Source: Treponema sp. (GTDB lineage Bacteria; Spirochaetota; Spirochaetia; Treponematales; Breznakiellaceae). From it: DNA of 64,000 nt. Position 1 is the stretch's first letter. Each line of letters starts with the position of its first letter. A program made the position numbers and the translations under genes. The stretch covers positions 26,046 to 90,045 of the forward strand of contig WQWU01000001.1 in NCBI GenBank assembly GCA_009785215.1. The letters are read 5' to 3'. The notes beneath the pieces are model-generated. The model did not search any database. It saw nothing but the letters and a program-made list of their open reading frames with translations, and had not been told where the DNA came from. Below are positions 36,684 through 43,722 of this stretch, in pieces.

Positions 36684-38543
36684 TCAACGCCAAAATTCCC
36701 ATGTTAATAAAAGAACAGCATAAATTAAAGAAAAAACCATAGCTATTATACAAAATACTTTATATTTTTTTGATGGTTCATTTTTCCAGTTTCTTATTAT
36801 AAAACTAATACATACCGGCACAGAAATCATAAAAATAATGTTGATAATAAAATGTACAAGTAATGACGCATAATTCGCAAAAGATAATGCCCTGCCTGCT
36901 AAAATGATATTATTAATAGTAACCGCTGCCATAGAAGAGCAAAGTATAATATTTAATTTTTTCATTATATTATACGGGATTTGTTTTTTTCTGTTTTTAA
37001 TAAATCCAATAACCATGATAAATAGTGCAATAACAGAAAACAAAATGCATAAATTAAATAAAATTACACTCCCTATTATCGTGATAAAATAACCTGTGTT
37101 TACTTGATGCAAATCAAAGTATAAAATCGAGGCGCGCGAAACTTTAGACATTTCTGTGTAATATGATGTTTCAAAAAACACATATTCAATTATGTCTAAA
37201 GCATCTAAACCGCCTGTGTTTTTTAACATATAAGGGTGTATTTGTACAAATTTGGCGCCAGATACATCTAATATATGTTCTTCTTCTGTTGTTTTTAATG
37301 GAAGAAATGTCATAGACATTGGTAATCTTGTAAAACCCGTTTGCGGTTTTCTAACAAATGTATATGTTCCTGCAAACTGGCTGACATCAGGAAAATCTTC
37401 AGTTAATAAAGATGGTTCATATTCGCCGAACAGCGCATTCGTTAATCCAAAACACATCGAAGATTCGCCAGCTTGATTTGTTAATACTACTAAAGCAAAT
37501 CGTTCGTTTGGAGCAATTGTAAAAAGACTGGAAAAAGCGGCAGTGTTTCCGCCGTGTCCTAAAGCTCTAACCGAGCTGTAGTGTTCCATGAAGCCGTGCG
37601 AAAAACGGGGAAAGCCGTTCGAGAATGATAATGTGACAGATAACATTGTACTTAGTGTTTCATTATTGTTAAAAAGTTTGCTTGTTTCATTTTCTGCAGG
37701 CATAAGTGCAGATAAAAATTTTACTGCATCACTTGCAGTGCCTATTGCGCTTCCTGCAGGATATAACCCGATATATATTCTCTCGGCAGGAGAAGGAACT
37801 AGTGTATTGCCGCTTAATACATGTCCTTTAATTAAAGTTCGTCTTTCCGCTACAGAAGGGTTGTCTGCCTGCAAAGGATGAACACTGGTATCATTAATAT
37901 TTAAAGGTCTAAAAATATTTTCCCAAACATATTCATAAAACGGAAGCCCAGATATTAATTCTACAATATAACCTGCAAGGGCAGTGCCGTAATTTGAGTA
38001 AGATACGATAGTTCCTGGTCTGAAAACTTGCCTTGGCTCGTTTTCTTGTAACAATGATCTTTCAAGACTCGGTACGATTTTAGGCGAACTGTAAAAAAGA
38101 TTAAAAACAACATCTTCCCATCCTGCATTGTGATGCATGAGATTATACATGGTTATTGGTGTGTCATATTTTATTTTTCTTAAAAAATTATTAGGAAGGT
38201 ATTCACGTATATCTGTGTTTAAATTGATCTTTCCTTGTTCAACAAGCTGCATAACGCTTGTCCAGACAAGCAGTTTTGTGGCAGAGCCCCATTCAAAAAC
38301 TGAATCGATACTTGTTTCTGTTTCGCCCTGTACTGCATAACCGTAAGATTTGTTAAAAACCACTTCGCCGTTTTTGACAACTGCAATAGCCGTACCTGCT
38401 GTTTTTACGCCTATTCGTTCAGCAGCGAATCCATCGATGAACTGTTCCAGTTCAACAAGCGGTACACCAGATGGTGTTTCCATGGCTGCTGCGAACTGCA
38501 TTGTTAAAATCACTAAAATTGTGAGTAATATTTTGTTTTTCAT
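36684..38543 (-). CDS. Beta-lactamase-family serine hydrolase with C-terminal membrane domain
   Basis: From the ATG at 38543 the protein has 619 residues. It has a signal peptide, then a class C/PBP-like fold with SATK (SxxK nucleophile) in FEWGSATKLLVWT, YSNYG (YxN) and a HGG near the end of the domain. About five membrane segments follow in the last 170 residues. It likely acts outside the cell on D-Ala peptides or esters. Directly before 38543 there is no ribosome binding site. The frame remains open for 53 more codons to an ATG at 38702, which does have GGAGA at a good distance. Those 53 codons resemble tRNA-Ser pieces (38544-38702), so translation may really begin at 38702 with a fused leader. 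Confidence 0.8.
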   Translation of the reverse strand: MKNKILLTILVILTMQFAAAMETPSGVPLVELEQFIDGFAAERIGVKTAGTAIAVVKNGEVVFNKSYGYAVQGETETSIDSVFEWGSATKLLVWTSVMQLVEQGKINLNTDIREYLPNNFLRKIKYDTPITMYNLMHHNAGWEDVVFNLFYSSPKIVPSLERSLLQENEPRQVFRPGTIVSYSNYGTALAGYIVELISGLPFYEYVWENIFRPLNINDTSVHPLQADNPSVAERRTLIKGHVLSGNTLVPSPAERIYIGLYPAGSAIGTASDAVKFLSALMPAENETSKLFNNNETLSTMLSVTLSFSNGFPRFSHGFMEHYSSVRALGHGGNTAAFSSLFTIAPNERFALVVLTNQAGESSMCFGLTNALFGEYEPSLLTEDFPDVSQFAGTYTFVRKPQTGFTRLPMSMTFLPLKTTEEEHILDVSGAKFVQIHPYMLKNTGGLDALDIIEYVFFETSYYTEMSKVSRASILYFDLHQVNTGYFITIIGSVILFNLCILFSVIALFIMVIGFIKNRKKQIPYNIMKKLNIILCSSMAAVTINNIILAGRALSFANYASLLVHFIINIIFMISVPVCISFIIRNWKNEPSKKYKVFCIIAMVFSLIYAVLLLTWEFWR

Positions 38544-38702
38544 ACGGAGAGAGAGAGATTCGCCTTCCAGCCCTCGGCATCGTGCCTCGGGCTTACAGGC
38601 CGTCTGCGCATTGCCCAGCGCCTCCTGCGCTGAATGTTTACTAAAATAAGGCTTTCGCCTTAAATACTTACAGCAATGCTCCGTTTCGAATCCCTCAATC
38701 AT
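38544..38702 (-). other. tRNA-Ser-like insertion fused in frame to the serine hydrolase gene
   Basis: On the plus strand ACGGAGAGAGAGAGATTCG followed by CCCTCGG resembles the 3' end and flank of the nearby serine tRNAs, with eight extra bases in the T-loop region. The other end holds TTCGAATCCCTC, the T-arm in opposite orientation. Hairpins (AAGGC-TTTC-GCCTT and others) fill the middle. The insert is 159 bases, 53 codons, without a stop in the hydrolase frame. Confidence 0.65.
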
Positions 38703-38758
38703 CGGCTTTTCTCCAAAATTGATTTATTTGTTAATTAAATCACTGCTCATTAATTTTT

Positions 38759-38845
38759 CGGAGAGAGAGGGATTCGAACCCTCGGAGCCCGTGAGGGCTC
38801 AACGGTTTTCGAGACCGCCCGATTCAACCACTCTCGCATCTCTCC
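38759..38845 (-). tRNA. tRNA-Ser (CGA)
   Basis: This is a class II tRNA. The acceptor GGAGAGA/TCTCTCC is complete. The anticodon stem encloses CTCGAAA (anticodon CGA), with a long variable arm (GAGCCCTCACGGGCTC) and the T-loop TTCGAAT. CCA is not encoded. Confidence 0.95.
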
Positions 38846-38904
38846 AAGAGTTATCGTTATTAATACAGTAGCTTTTTAAGGGGTCTGTGTCAATGATTGC
38901 AAAA

Positions 38905-39025
38905 CCGTTGTTTTTTACCCTTATATTTTGATTAAATCAACGTATTATTACCCTTATATATTTACCATAATTGCCTATTATTACCCTTATAAATAGTTGA
39001 CATTTGCCTATTATTACCCTTATAA
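38905..39025. repeat. Four direct repeats on an exact 33-bp period
   Basis: TTACCCTTATA starts at 38915, 38948, 38981 and 39014, always 33 bases apart. The third and fourth copies share a longer core (TTGCCTATTATTACCCTTATA). The gaps between are A/T-rich and not conserved. It lies in the 316-base gap between tRNA-Ser (CGA) and the ATPase gene. Confidence 0.9.
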
Positions 39026-39026
39026 T

Positions 39027-39154
39027 ATTGTATCTGACATTATAACGTCAGATACAATCACGATAGCCGACATTAAAACGTCGTCTATCGTAGCGGTTTA
39101 CGGAGCGGGTTTCCCGCTCTTACATTCCGCTTTTAGCGTAACTTCGTAAACCGC
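39027..39154 (+). other. Three consecutive stem-loops upstream of the ATPase gene
   Basis: The first has 12-bp arms ATTGTATCTGAC/GTCAGATACAAT (39027-39058). The second has arms CGATAGcCGAC/GTCGtCTATCG (39061-39090). Both enclose the near-identical loop ATTA-A/T-AAC. The third has outer arms GCGGTTTACG/CGTAAACCGC (39093-39154) around an inner GAGCGGG-TTT-CCCGCTC. The ribosome binding site of the ATPase gene follows at once. Confidence 0.8.
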
Positions 39155-39168
39155 CATAGGGAGTGCTA

Positions 39169-40488
39169 ATGAATCGCTATTTTAACAGGAATATTGACTC
39201 GATACTTTTGGCTTGGTCTAAAGAAAAAGGGAGAAAGCCGCTTTTACTTAGGGGAGCAAGGCAGATTGGCAAGACATCAGCTGTACGTGAATTAGGTAAG
39301 CATTTTCAGCATTATGTAGAAATTAACTTTGATGATGACGATGAAGTAGGTAATCTATTTTCCCAGAATATCGATCCTGCAGAATTGTGCAGTCGTCTTT
39401 CTTTATATTATAAAACCCCGATTGAAGCAGGAAAAACACTTCTTTTTTTTGACGAGATCCAAAGCTGTACAATGGCAATGAAAACCCTGCGGTATTTTTA
39501 TGAAAGACACCCAGAGCAGCACCTTATCGCCGCAGGATCATTACTGGAGTTTGCTTTGGAAGAGATGCCTTCTTTTGGAGTTGGGAGAATCCATTCAGTA
39601 TTTATGTATCCGTTTTCATTCTACGAATTTCTAAATGCAATGGATGAAGAAGTGCTGGCAGAAGCCTGTCGTAATGCAAGTCCAAAAAAACCATTATTGG
39701 AACCAATTCATAATCAATTAATTAATAGGTTAAAAATATTTATGCTGATTGGCGGTATGCCCGAAGCTGTCGTTCGTTATGTGAAAACAAAAGATTTATT
39801 GCATAGTCATGAAGTTTTGGAAGATCTTCTTGTTACATTCAGAGATGATTTTTCTAAATACCGCACAAAAATGCCTTCTCTTATTTTAAACGAAGTGTTT
39901 GAATCTGTAATGCATCAGGTAGAAGGAAAATTTATTTACGAGCGGGCGGCAGTGGAAACTGGAAATGCAAGAGTAAAGCAAGCATTGGACTTACTTTTAA
40001 AAGCAGGGTTAGTTCATACTGTTACACACACTGCTGCAAATGGAATTCCTTTAGGTGCAGAAATTAATCCTAAAAACAGGCGTATTATTCCCTGTGATAT
40101 AGGTATTTTTCTTCATGTTCTTGGTATTGAAAGATCAGAAATTCTTTTTGCAGATAATTTTAATGCAATCAATAAAGGAGCGTTAGCTGAAATATTTGTC
40201 GGTCTTGAATTATTAAAAAATGCCGCTTCTCACGCTCAGAGGCAATTGTATTCTTGGCACAGAGAGAAAGCTCAAAGCAGCGCTCAAATTGATTATTTGA
40301 TACAAAAAGGCTCATCGATTATTCCTATCGAGGTAAAATCTGGAACACAAGGCGGCATGAAAAGCCTGCAAATTTTTATGAAAGAAAAAGATATAAAACG
40401 GGGAGTGCGGACATCGCTGGAAAACTTTGCTGTAAGGGAAAGTTTTGATATTTATCCATTGTATGCTATTTCTAATTTATATAGATAA
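39169..40488 (+). CDS. AAA-type ATPase with C-terminal nuclease-like domain (DUF4143)
   Basis: This is a 439-residue ATPase of the widespread AAA_14/DUF4143 type. Walker A is LRGARQIGKTSA, Walker B is TLLFFDEIQSC, and the C-terminal domain has AQIDYLIQKGSSIIPIEVKSG, which resembles a restriction-endonuclease fold core. The function of the family is unknown; it is patchily distributed and often gained or lost. AGGGAG six bases before the ATG 39169 decides the start over a GTG two codons upstream. It is preceded by direct repeats and hairpins. Confidence 0.9.
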   Translation: MNRYFNRNIDSILLAWSKEKGRKPLLLRGARQIGKTSAVRELGKHFQHYVEINFDDDDEVGNLFSQNIDPAELCSRLSLYYKTPIEAGKTLLFFDEIQSCTMAMKTLRYFYERHPEQHLIAAGSLLEFALEEMPSFGVGRIHSVFMYPFSFYEFLNAMDEEVLAEACRNASPKKPLLEPIHNQLINRLKIFMLIGGMPEAVVRYVKTKDLLHSHEVLEDLLVTFRDDFSKYRTKMPSLILNEVFESVMHQVEGKFIYERAAVETGNARVKQALDLLLKAGLVHTVTHTAANGIPLGAEINPKNRRIIPCDIGIFLHVLGIERSEILFADNFNAINKGALAEIFVGLELLKNAASHAQRQLYSWHREKAQSSAQIDYLIQKGSSIIPIEVKSGTQGGMKSLQIFMKEKDIKRGVRTSLENFAVRESFDIYPLYAISNLYR

Positions 40489-40500
40489 AAATTTATGTTT

Positions 40501-41997
40501 TTACTCGTTGAACTGCCATGCATCAAGAATGAAATCGCCGTTAAAAATAAAATATATATCCTGTATACCGGTAATTGTTTTTGTTAAATTAATAGTATGC
40601 TCTTCTATTGTGGAATTTCTTATTGTGATGTTTCCGATGATTTCGCTAGGTGGTGAGTTTCTGCTTTCAAATGGTGAGCCTGTTCGTATCTCGATAGAAT
40701 TTCTGTTTCCTCGTTCTGCCCGCTGTGCATAGGCAGAAACAGTAATACTTTTTGCGCCTGTGTCTCCAAAATCTGCGCCAACAATTCCCAGCCATGCTCC
40801 GTCTGTATTTGCAGATAGCTGTTCATTGTTAAACGATATTTCTGCAGAAATTGCGTTTGTAGCACCCTGATGCCAGATATACGGATTTAATCTTCCAACC
40901 TGCTGTACGCCTCTTCGTGTTCCTGTTGCAGATTCAAACATTCCGTTGTTCATTCTGATAACATCAATATGTGTTACACGATACCCCTTGCCTCGTATCC
41001 CCATAGCTTCTTCCAGAATTTGCGAATGATACGCCAGATACCACTGTCCTTTAAATTGAAATATATCATGATGATTATTTCCCCAGACGCCGAAAAAAGT
41101 TCCCGGGTTTCTGAATAAAGTTCTTTCAAGTTTAAAAGGTCCCATGGGATTATCACCTGACATTATTGCGATAACAGCTCTATCGATTCTTAAAGAATTT
41201 CTAGCCTGTTCTGTTACACTCCAGTTTGTGCAATACGATAAAATATATTTTCCGTTTATTTTATTCATAACAAGAGCTTCAAAAAAATAAGGCACATCGA
41301 TTCTTACAGGATCACCTGCAAGAGAAATCATATCGCTGTTTAATTCAACAACACGAGCCGATCCCGGATCTGCTTCTCTGCCTTGCGGAACGCCGCCGCC
41401 GAAGTATAAATAAACTCTTCCGTCATCATCGATTAAAATTGCAGGATCAAACACCCATGGAACATCGGAACAATTGGGAGTCTGCCTTGATACAAGAGCT
41501 CTTCCAATTGGGTCTGTCCATGGCCCTAAAGGAGAATCGGCTGTTAAAACACCTACACCGTTTGCGTTATTCGAAAAATACAGAAAAAATTTATCCTGCC
41601 CGTTTACATTTTTGTAAGTGATGGCAGGCGCCCACGAGCGCTGCGCCCATCTGGCAACACCTTCGCTGCCTGCAACTTTTATCGGTTCGTGATAAACCCA
41701 ATTTGTTAGATCGGCGCTTGATACAACTCTTAGTGTATTAATATTATTGTAGGAATTTGTTTTTATTTCTAAATAGTGGTCGTATTCAAGGACATCGCCT
41801 GTCATATAAATGTAAACACGATCGTTATAAACAAGTATAGTTGGGTCAGCGCCGAAATTGTGAGTCATGATTGGGTTACGATCGGTTAGAGCTTTGTAGG
41901 CTTCGATAGTTGCGGGTGTCTTGCTGCCGCCTAATGTTACACAAGTTGTGAGAACAGCAACCGCCAGAATTAGAACAAATAAAAGTTTTTTTATCAT
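40501..41997 (-). CDS. GH43 glycoside hydrolase lipoprotein with C-terminal CBM
   Basis: The 498-residue product has a lipoprotein signal peptide (LAVAVLTTC) and a five-bladed GH43 propeller. The three acidic residues are visible: the Asp in HNFGADPTI, the Asp in PWVFDPAIL and the Glu in PYFFEALV. The last 130 residues look like a CBM6-type carbohydrate-binding module. This arrangement fits arabinoxylan arabinofuranohydrolases or xylosidases acting on plant hemicellulose outside the cell. Its start overlaps the end of the ankyrin lipoprotein gene. Confidence 0.88.
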   Translation of the reverse strand: MIKKLLFVLILAVAVLTTCVTLGGSKTPATIEAYKALTDRNPIMTHNFGADPTILVYNDRVYIYMTGDVLEYDHYLEIKTNSYNNINTLRVVSSADLTNWVYHEPIKVAGSEGVARWAQRSWAPAITYKNVNGQDKFFLYFSNNANGVGVLTADSPLGPWTDPIGRALVSRQTPNCSDVPWVFDPAILIDDDGRVYLYFGGGVPQGREADPGSARVVELNSDMISLAGDPVRIDVPYFFEALVMNKINGKYILSYCTNWSVTEQARNSLRIDRAVIAIMSGDNPMGPFKLERTLFRNPGTFFGVWGNNHHDIFQFKGQWYLAYHSQILEEAMGIRGKGYRVTHIDVIRMNNGMFESATGTRRGVQQVGRLNPYIWHQGATNAISAEISFNNEQLSANTDGAWLGIVGADFGDTGAKSITVSAYAQRAERGNRNSIEIRTGSPFESRNSPPSEIIGNITIRNSTIEEHTINLTKTITGIQDIYFIFNGDFILDAWQFNE

Positions 41998-43052
41998 TTT
42001 TCCTGCTCCATAATAGGTTCCAGGATAATATCAGAGGAATGTGAAGTTCTGTTCATTTCAATTAAATTACGGGAAGCATTCACTTCATCCTGCCATTCGT
42101 TTCTGCTGGAAACTGCTCCGTATTCAGATAACAAATATTGAATTTGCCGGAAATTATTATTTGGTCGATCGCGTATTGTTAAGTCCATTACTGTTTGATT
42201 ATATTTATCTCTTAAATTAACATTGGCATTTCTCATTAAAATACTTTGTATAATATTACTTTCATATGCCGAATGTTTAACTGCAAAGTGCAAAGGAGTC
42301 AGCCCTGCTGAACTCTGCAAAGAAAGATCTGCTCCATGTTCAATTAAAAAAAGAGCAATTTCTTCTTTATTCCGTTCAATTGCGTACATTAAAGGTGTAT
42401 AATTAAATGTCATTCTTTCGTTTATATTTCCATCTTGCTGCAAGTAAAATTTTAAATTTTCCAGATTACCATCATTTATAATTCCCATAAGTACCGTGTA
42501 ACCTCTGGAAAACTCGTTTGTCCATTCTGGTGTTTTAATAATTATATGATTTGCATTTATAACTTCTATTTCCCATTCTATTTCTTCTTCATGTATGGAT
42601 ATTTCTTCATACGAATTAACAGATTCCCTTAAATGCAATAAAAACTTTTCATTGCCGCCGCTGTTTGCCGGAACGCTTATAACTCTTGCCCATCTTATAT
42701 TTCTCCAATGTGTATTTCGCTGGAAAGCTTCAGTATTAGTGCCGTATCTAAGTCTGGAAAAATTTTCAAAACTTACAAATTCACTGAGTACAAAATCATT
42801 ATAAATTTCTATAACGCCCCTGTTATTTTCTTTTTCATTGTATTGATTTGTTTTAAACCAGGTTGCGATAAAAAACTCTTCAATGTTTTCTGTAGTTAGG
42901 TTTTCGAGCTCGCTTCTGGCAGCTCTTTCTCTTCTCTCTGATCTCGCAGACAAATATAGATGGGTTGTTTTTTCCAGAGATTCATGCCGTTTTTCACAGG
43001 AAAAAAGTGTTAAAGAAACAAGAGTTAAAAAAAATATACTCTTCAAAAACAT
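41994..43052 (-). CDS. Ankyrin-repeat lipoprotein
   Basis: The 352-residue product has a lipoprotein signal peptide ending in LTLFSC. An unknown N-terminal domain (about 40-185) follows, and then ankyrin repeats (about 185-310, for example TPLMYAIERNKEEIALFLIEHGAD and TPLHFAVKHS). It probably mediates protein contacts at the envelope. The ATG begins directly after the last base of tRNA-Arg, so there is no room for a ribosome binding site. The message, once the tRNA is cut away, would be leaderless. It overlaps the GH43 gene by four bases. Confidence 0.8.
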   Translation of the reverse strand: MFLKSIFFLTLVSLTLFSCEKRHESLEKTTHLYLSARSERRERAARSELENLTTENIEEFFIATWFKTNQYNEKENNRGVIEIYNDFVLSEFVSFENFSRLRYGTNTEAFQRNTHWRNIRWARVISVPANSGGNEKFLLHLRESVNSYEEISIHEEEIEWEIEVINANHIIIKTPEWTNEFSRGYTVLMGIINDGNLENLKFYLQQDGNINERMTFNYTPLMYAIERNKEEIALFLIEHGADLSLQSSAGLTPLHFAVKHSAYESNIIQSILMRNANVNLRDKYNQTVMDLTIRDRPNNNFRQIQYLLSEYGAVSSRNEWQDEVNASRNLIEMNRTSHSSDIILEPIMEQEK

Positions 43053-43126
43053 TGAAGCTGAGACGATTCGAACGTCCGACCTTCAGATCCGCAATCTGAT
43101 GCTATATCCAGCTTAGCTACAGCTTC
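43053..43126 (-). tRNA. tRNA-Arg (GCG)
   Basis: The acceptor GAAGCTG pairs with CAGCTTC, and the D-stem GCTA/TAGC is complete. The anticodon stem TCAGA/TCTGA encloses TTGCGGA, anticodon GCG, and the T-loop is TTCGAAT. The discriminator is A and CCA is not encoded. Arginine CGN codons are normally read by an ACG (inosine) tRNA in bacteria, so GCG is unusual. Confidence 0.85.
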
Positions 43127-43137
43127 AAGTGAAACAT

Positions 43138-43167
43138 GAGGGATTCGCCTTTTGGTTCGAATCCCTC
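43138..43167. repeat. Perfect palindrome built from tRNA T-arm sequence
   Basis: The 10-base arms GAGGGATTCG and CGAATCCCTC enclose CCTTTTGGTT. The right half continues CGTAAC, matching the 3' end and flank of the tRNA-Ser (GCT) that lies 70 bases away on the opposite strand, minus five bases. Confidence 0.85.
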
Positions 43168-43234
43168 CGTAACGCAATTGTAAATTCATTTCCTAATTAG
43201 GAAATTTTATTAACGGTAATAAAGTAAACCGTTA

Positions 43235-43322
43235 CGGAGCAGGAGGGATTCGAACCCTCGGTACCCTTGCGGGGCACAACTCCTTAGCAGGGAGCCCGAT
43301 TCGGCCTCTCTCGCACCGCTCC
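43235..43322 (-). tRNA. tRNA-Ser (GCT)
   Basis: This is a class II tRNA. The acceptor is GGAGCGG with CTGCTCC, the anticodon loop is CTGCTAA (anticodon GCT), and there are a long variable arm and the T-loop TTCGAAT. CCA is not encoded. Adjacent tRNA genes on the same strand suggest one precursor with tRNA-Ser (TGA) and tRNA-Arg. Confidence 0.93.
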
Positions 43323-43424
43323 AAGGATGTTAACAGGAAAGATTCTGCTCGAATCTCTTCCCAATCAATGTGTGAAGTTTTTCGCAGAAAAACTTCTAAA
43401 CAAAAACGCATAGCGTTTTTGTTA

Positions 43425-43509
43425 CGGAGCAGGTGGGATTCGAACCCACGGAACCTTTCAGCTCAACGGTTTTCAAGACCGCCTCCTTCAACCACTCGGA
43501 CACCGCTCC
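43425..43509 (-). tRNA. tRNA-Ser (TGA)
   Basis: This is a class II tRNA. The acceptor is GGAGCGG with CTGCTCC, and the anticodon stem GCGGT/ACCGT encloses CTTGAAA (anticodon TGA). A long variable arm and the T-loop TTCGAAT are present. Two further hairpins (GAAGTTTTTC-GCA-GAAAAACTTC and AAAAACGC-ATA-GCGTTTTT) lie in the gap to tRNA-Ser (GCT). Confidence 0.95.
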
Positions 43510-43611
43510 AATGATGTCAATTATATAGAAAATTAGCGCTCTTTGTCCAGTCAGTAGATGATAACTGATAAAAAAAAGCGAGTCAAGGCAAATTATCAAT
43601 TTATCTGCGGT

Positions 43612-43722
43612 GCTAGTGTCCTGTAATATTCAAATGACACAGTATAAGTTAAGGTAATTCCTTGTGCAATAAGGAATTACCGCATTTTTTATTTTAAAAA
43701 CCGAATATTACTGGACACTAGC
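43612..43722. mobile_element. Miniature inverted-repeat element with 20-bp ends
   Basis: The 20-base ends (GCTAGTGTCCTGTAATATTC at 43612-43631 and its complement at 43703-43722) match at 19 positions. Inside is an 11-bp hairpin (GGTAATTCCTT/AAGGAATTACC) followed by a T-run on the plus strand. No protein is encoded. The right end supplies the stop codon of the TPR lipoprotein gene. The TA pairs just inside each end would fit a TA target duplication. Confidence 0.7.

Noticed and set aside
38905-39025. CRISPR array
   Set aside because: Period is 33 bases with an 11-21 base core and A/T-rich gaps of about 12-22 bases; the outer units are degenerate and no cas gene is near.
43138-43167. Rho-independent terminator between tRNA genes
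   Set aside because: The palindrome lacks a T-run on either strand and copies tRNA T-arm sequence.
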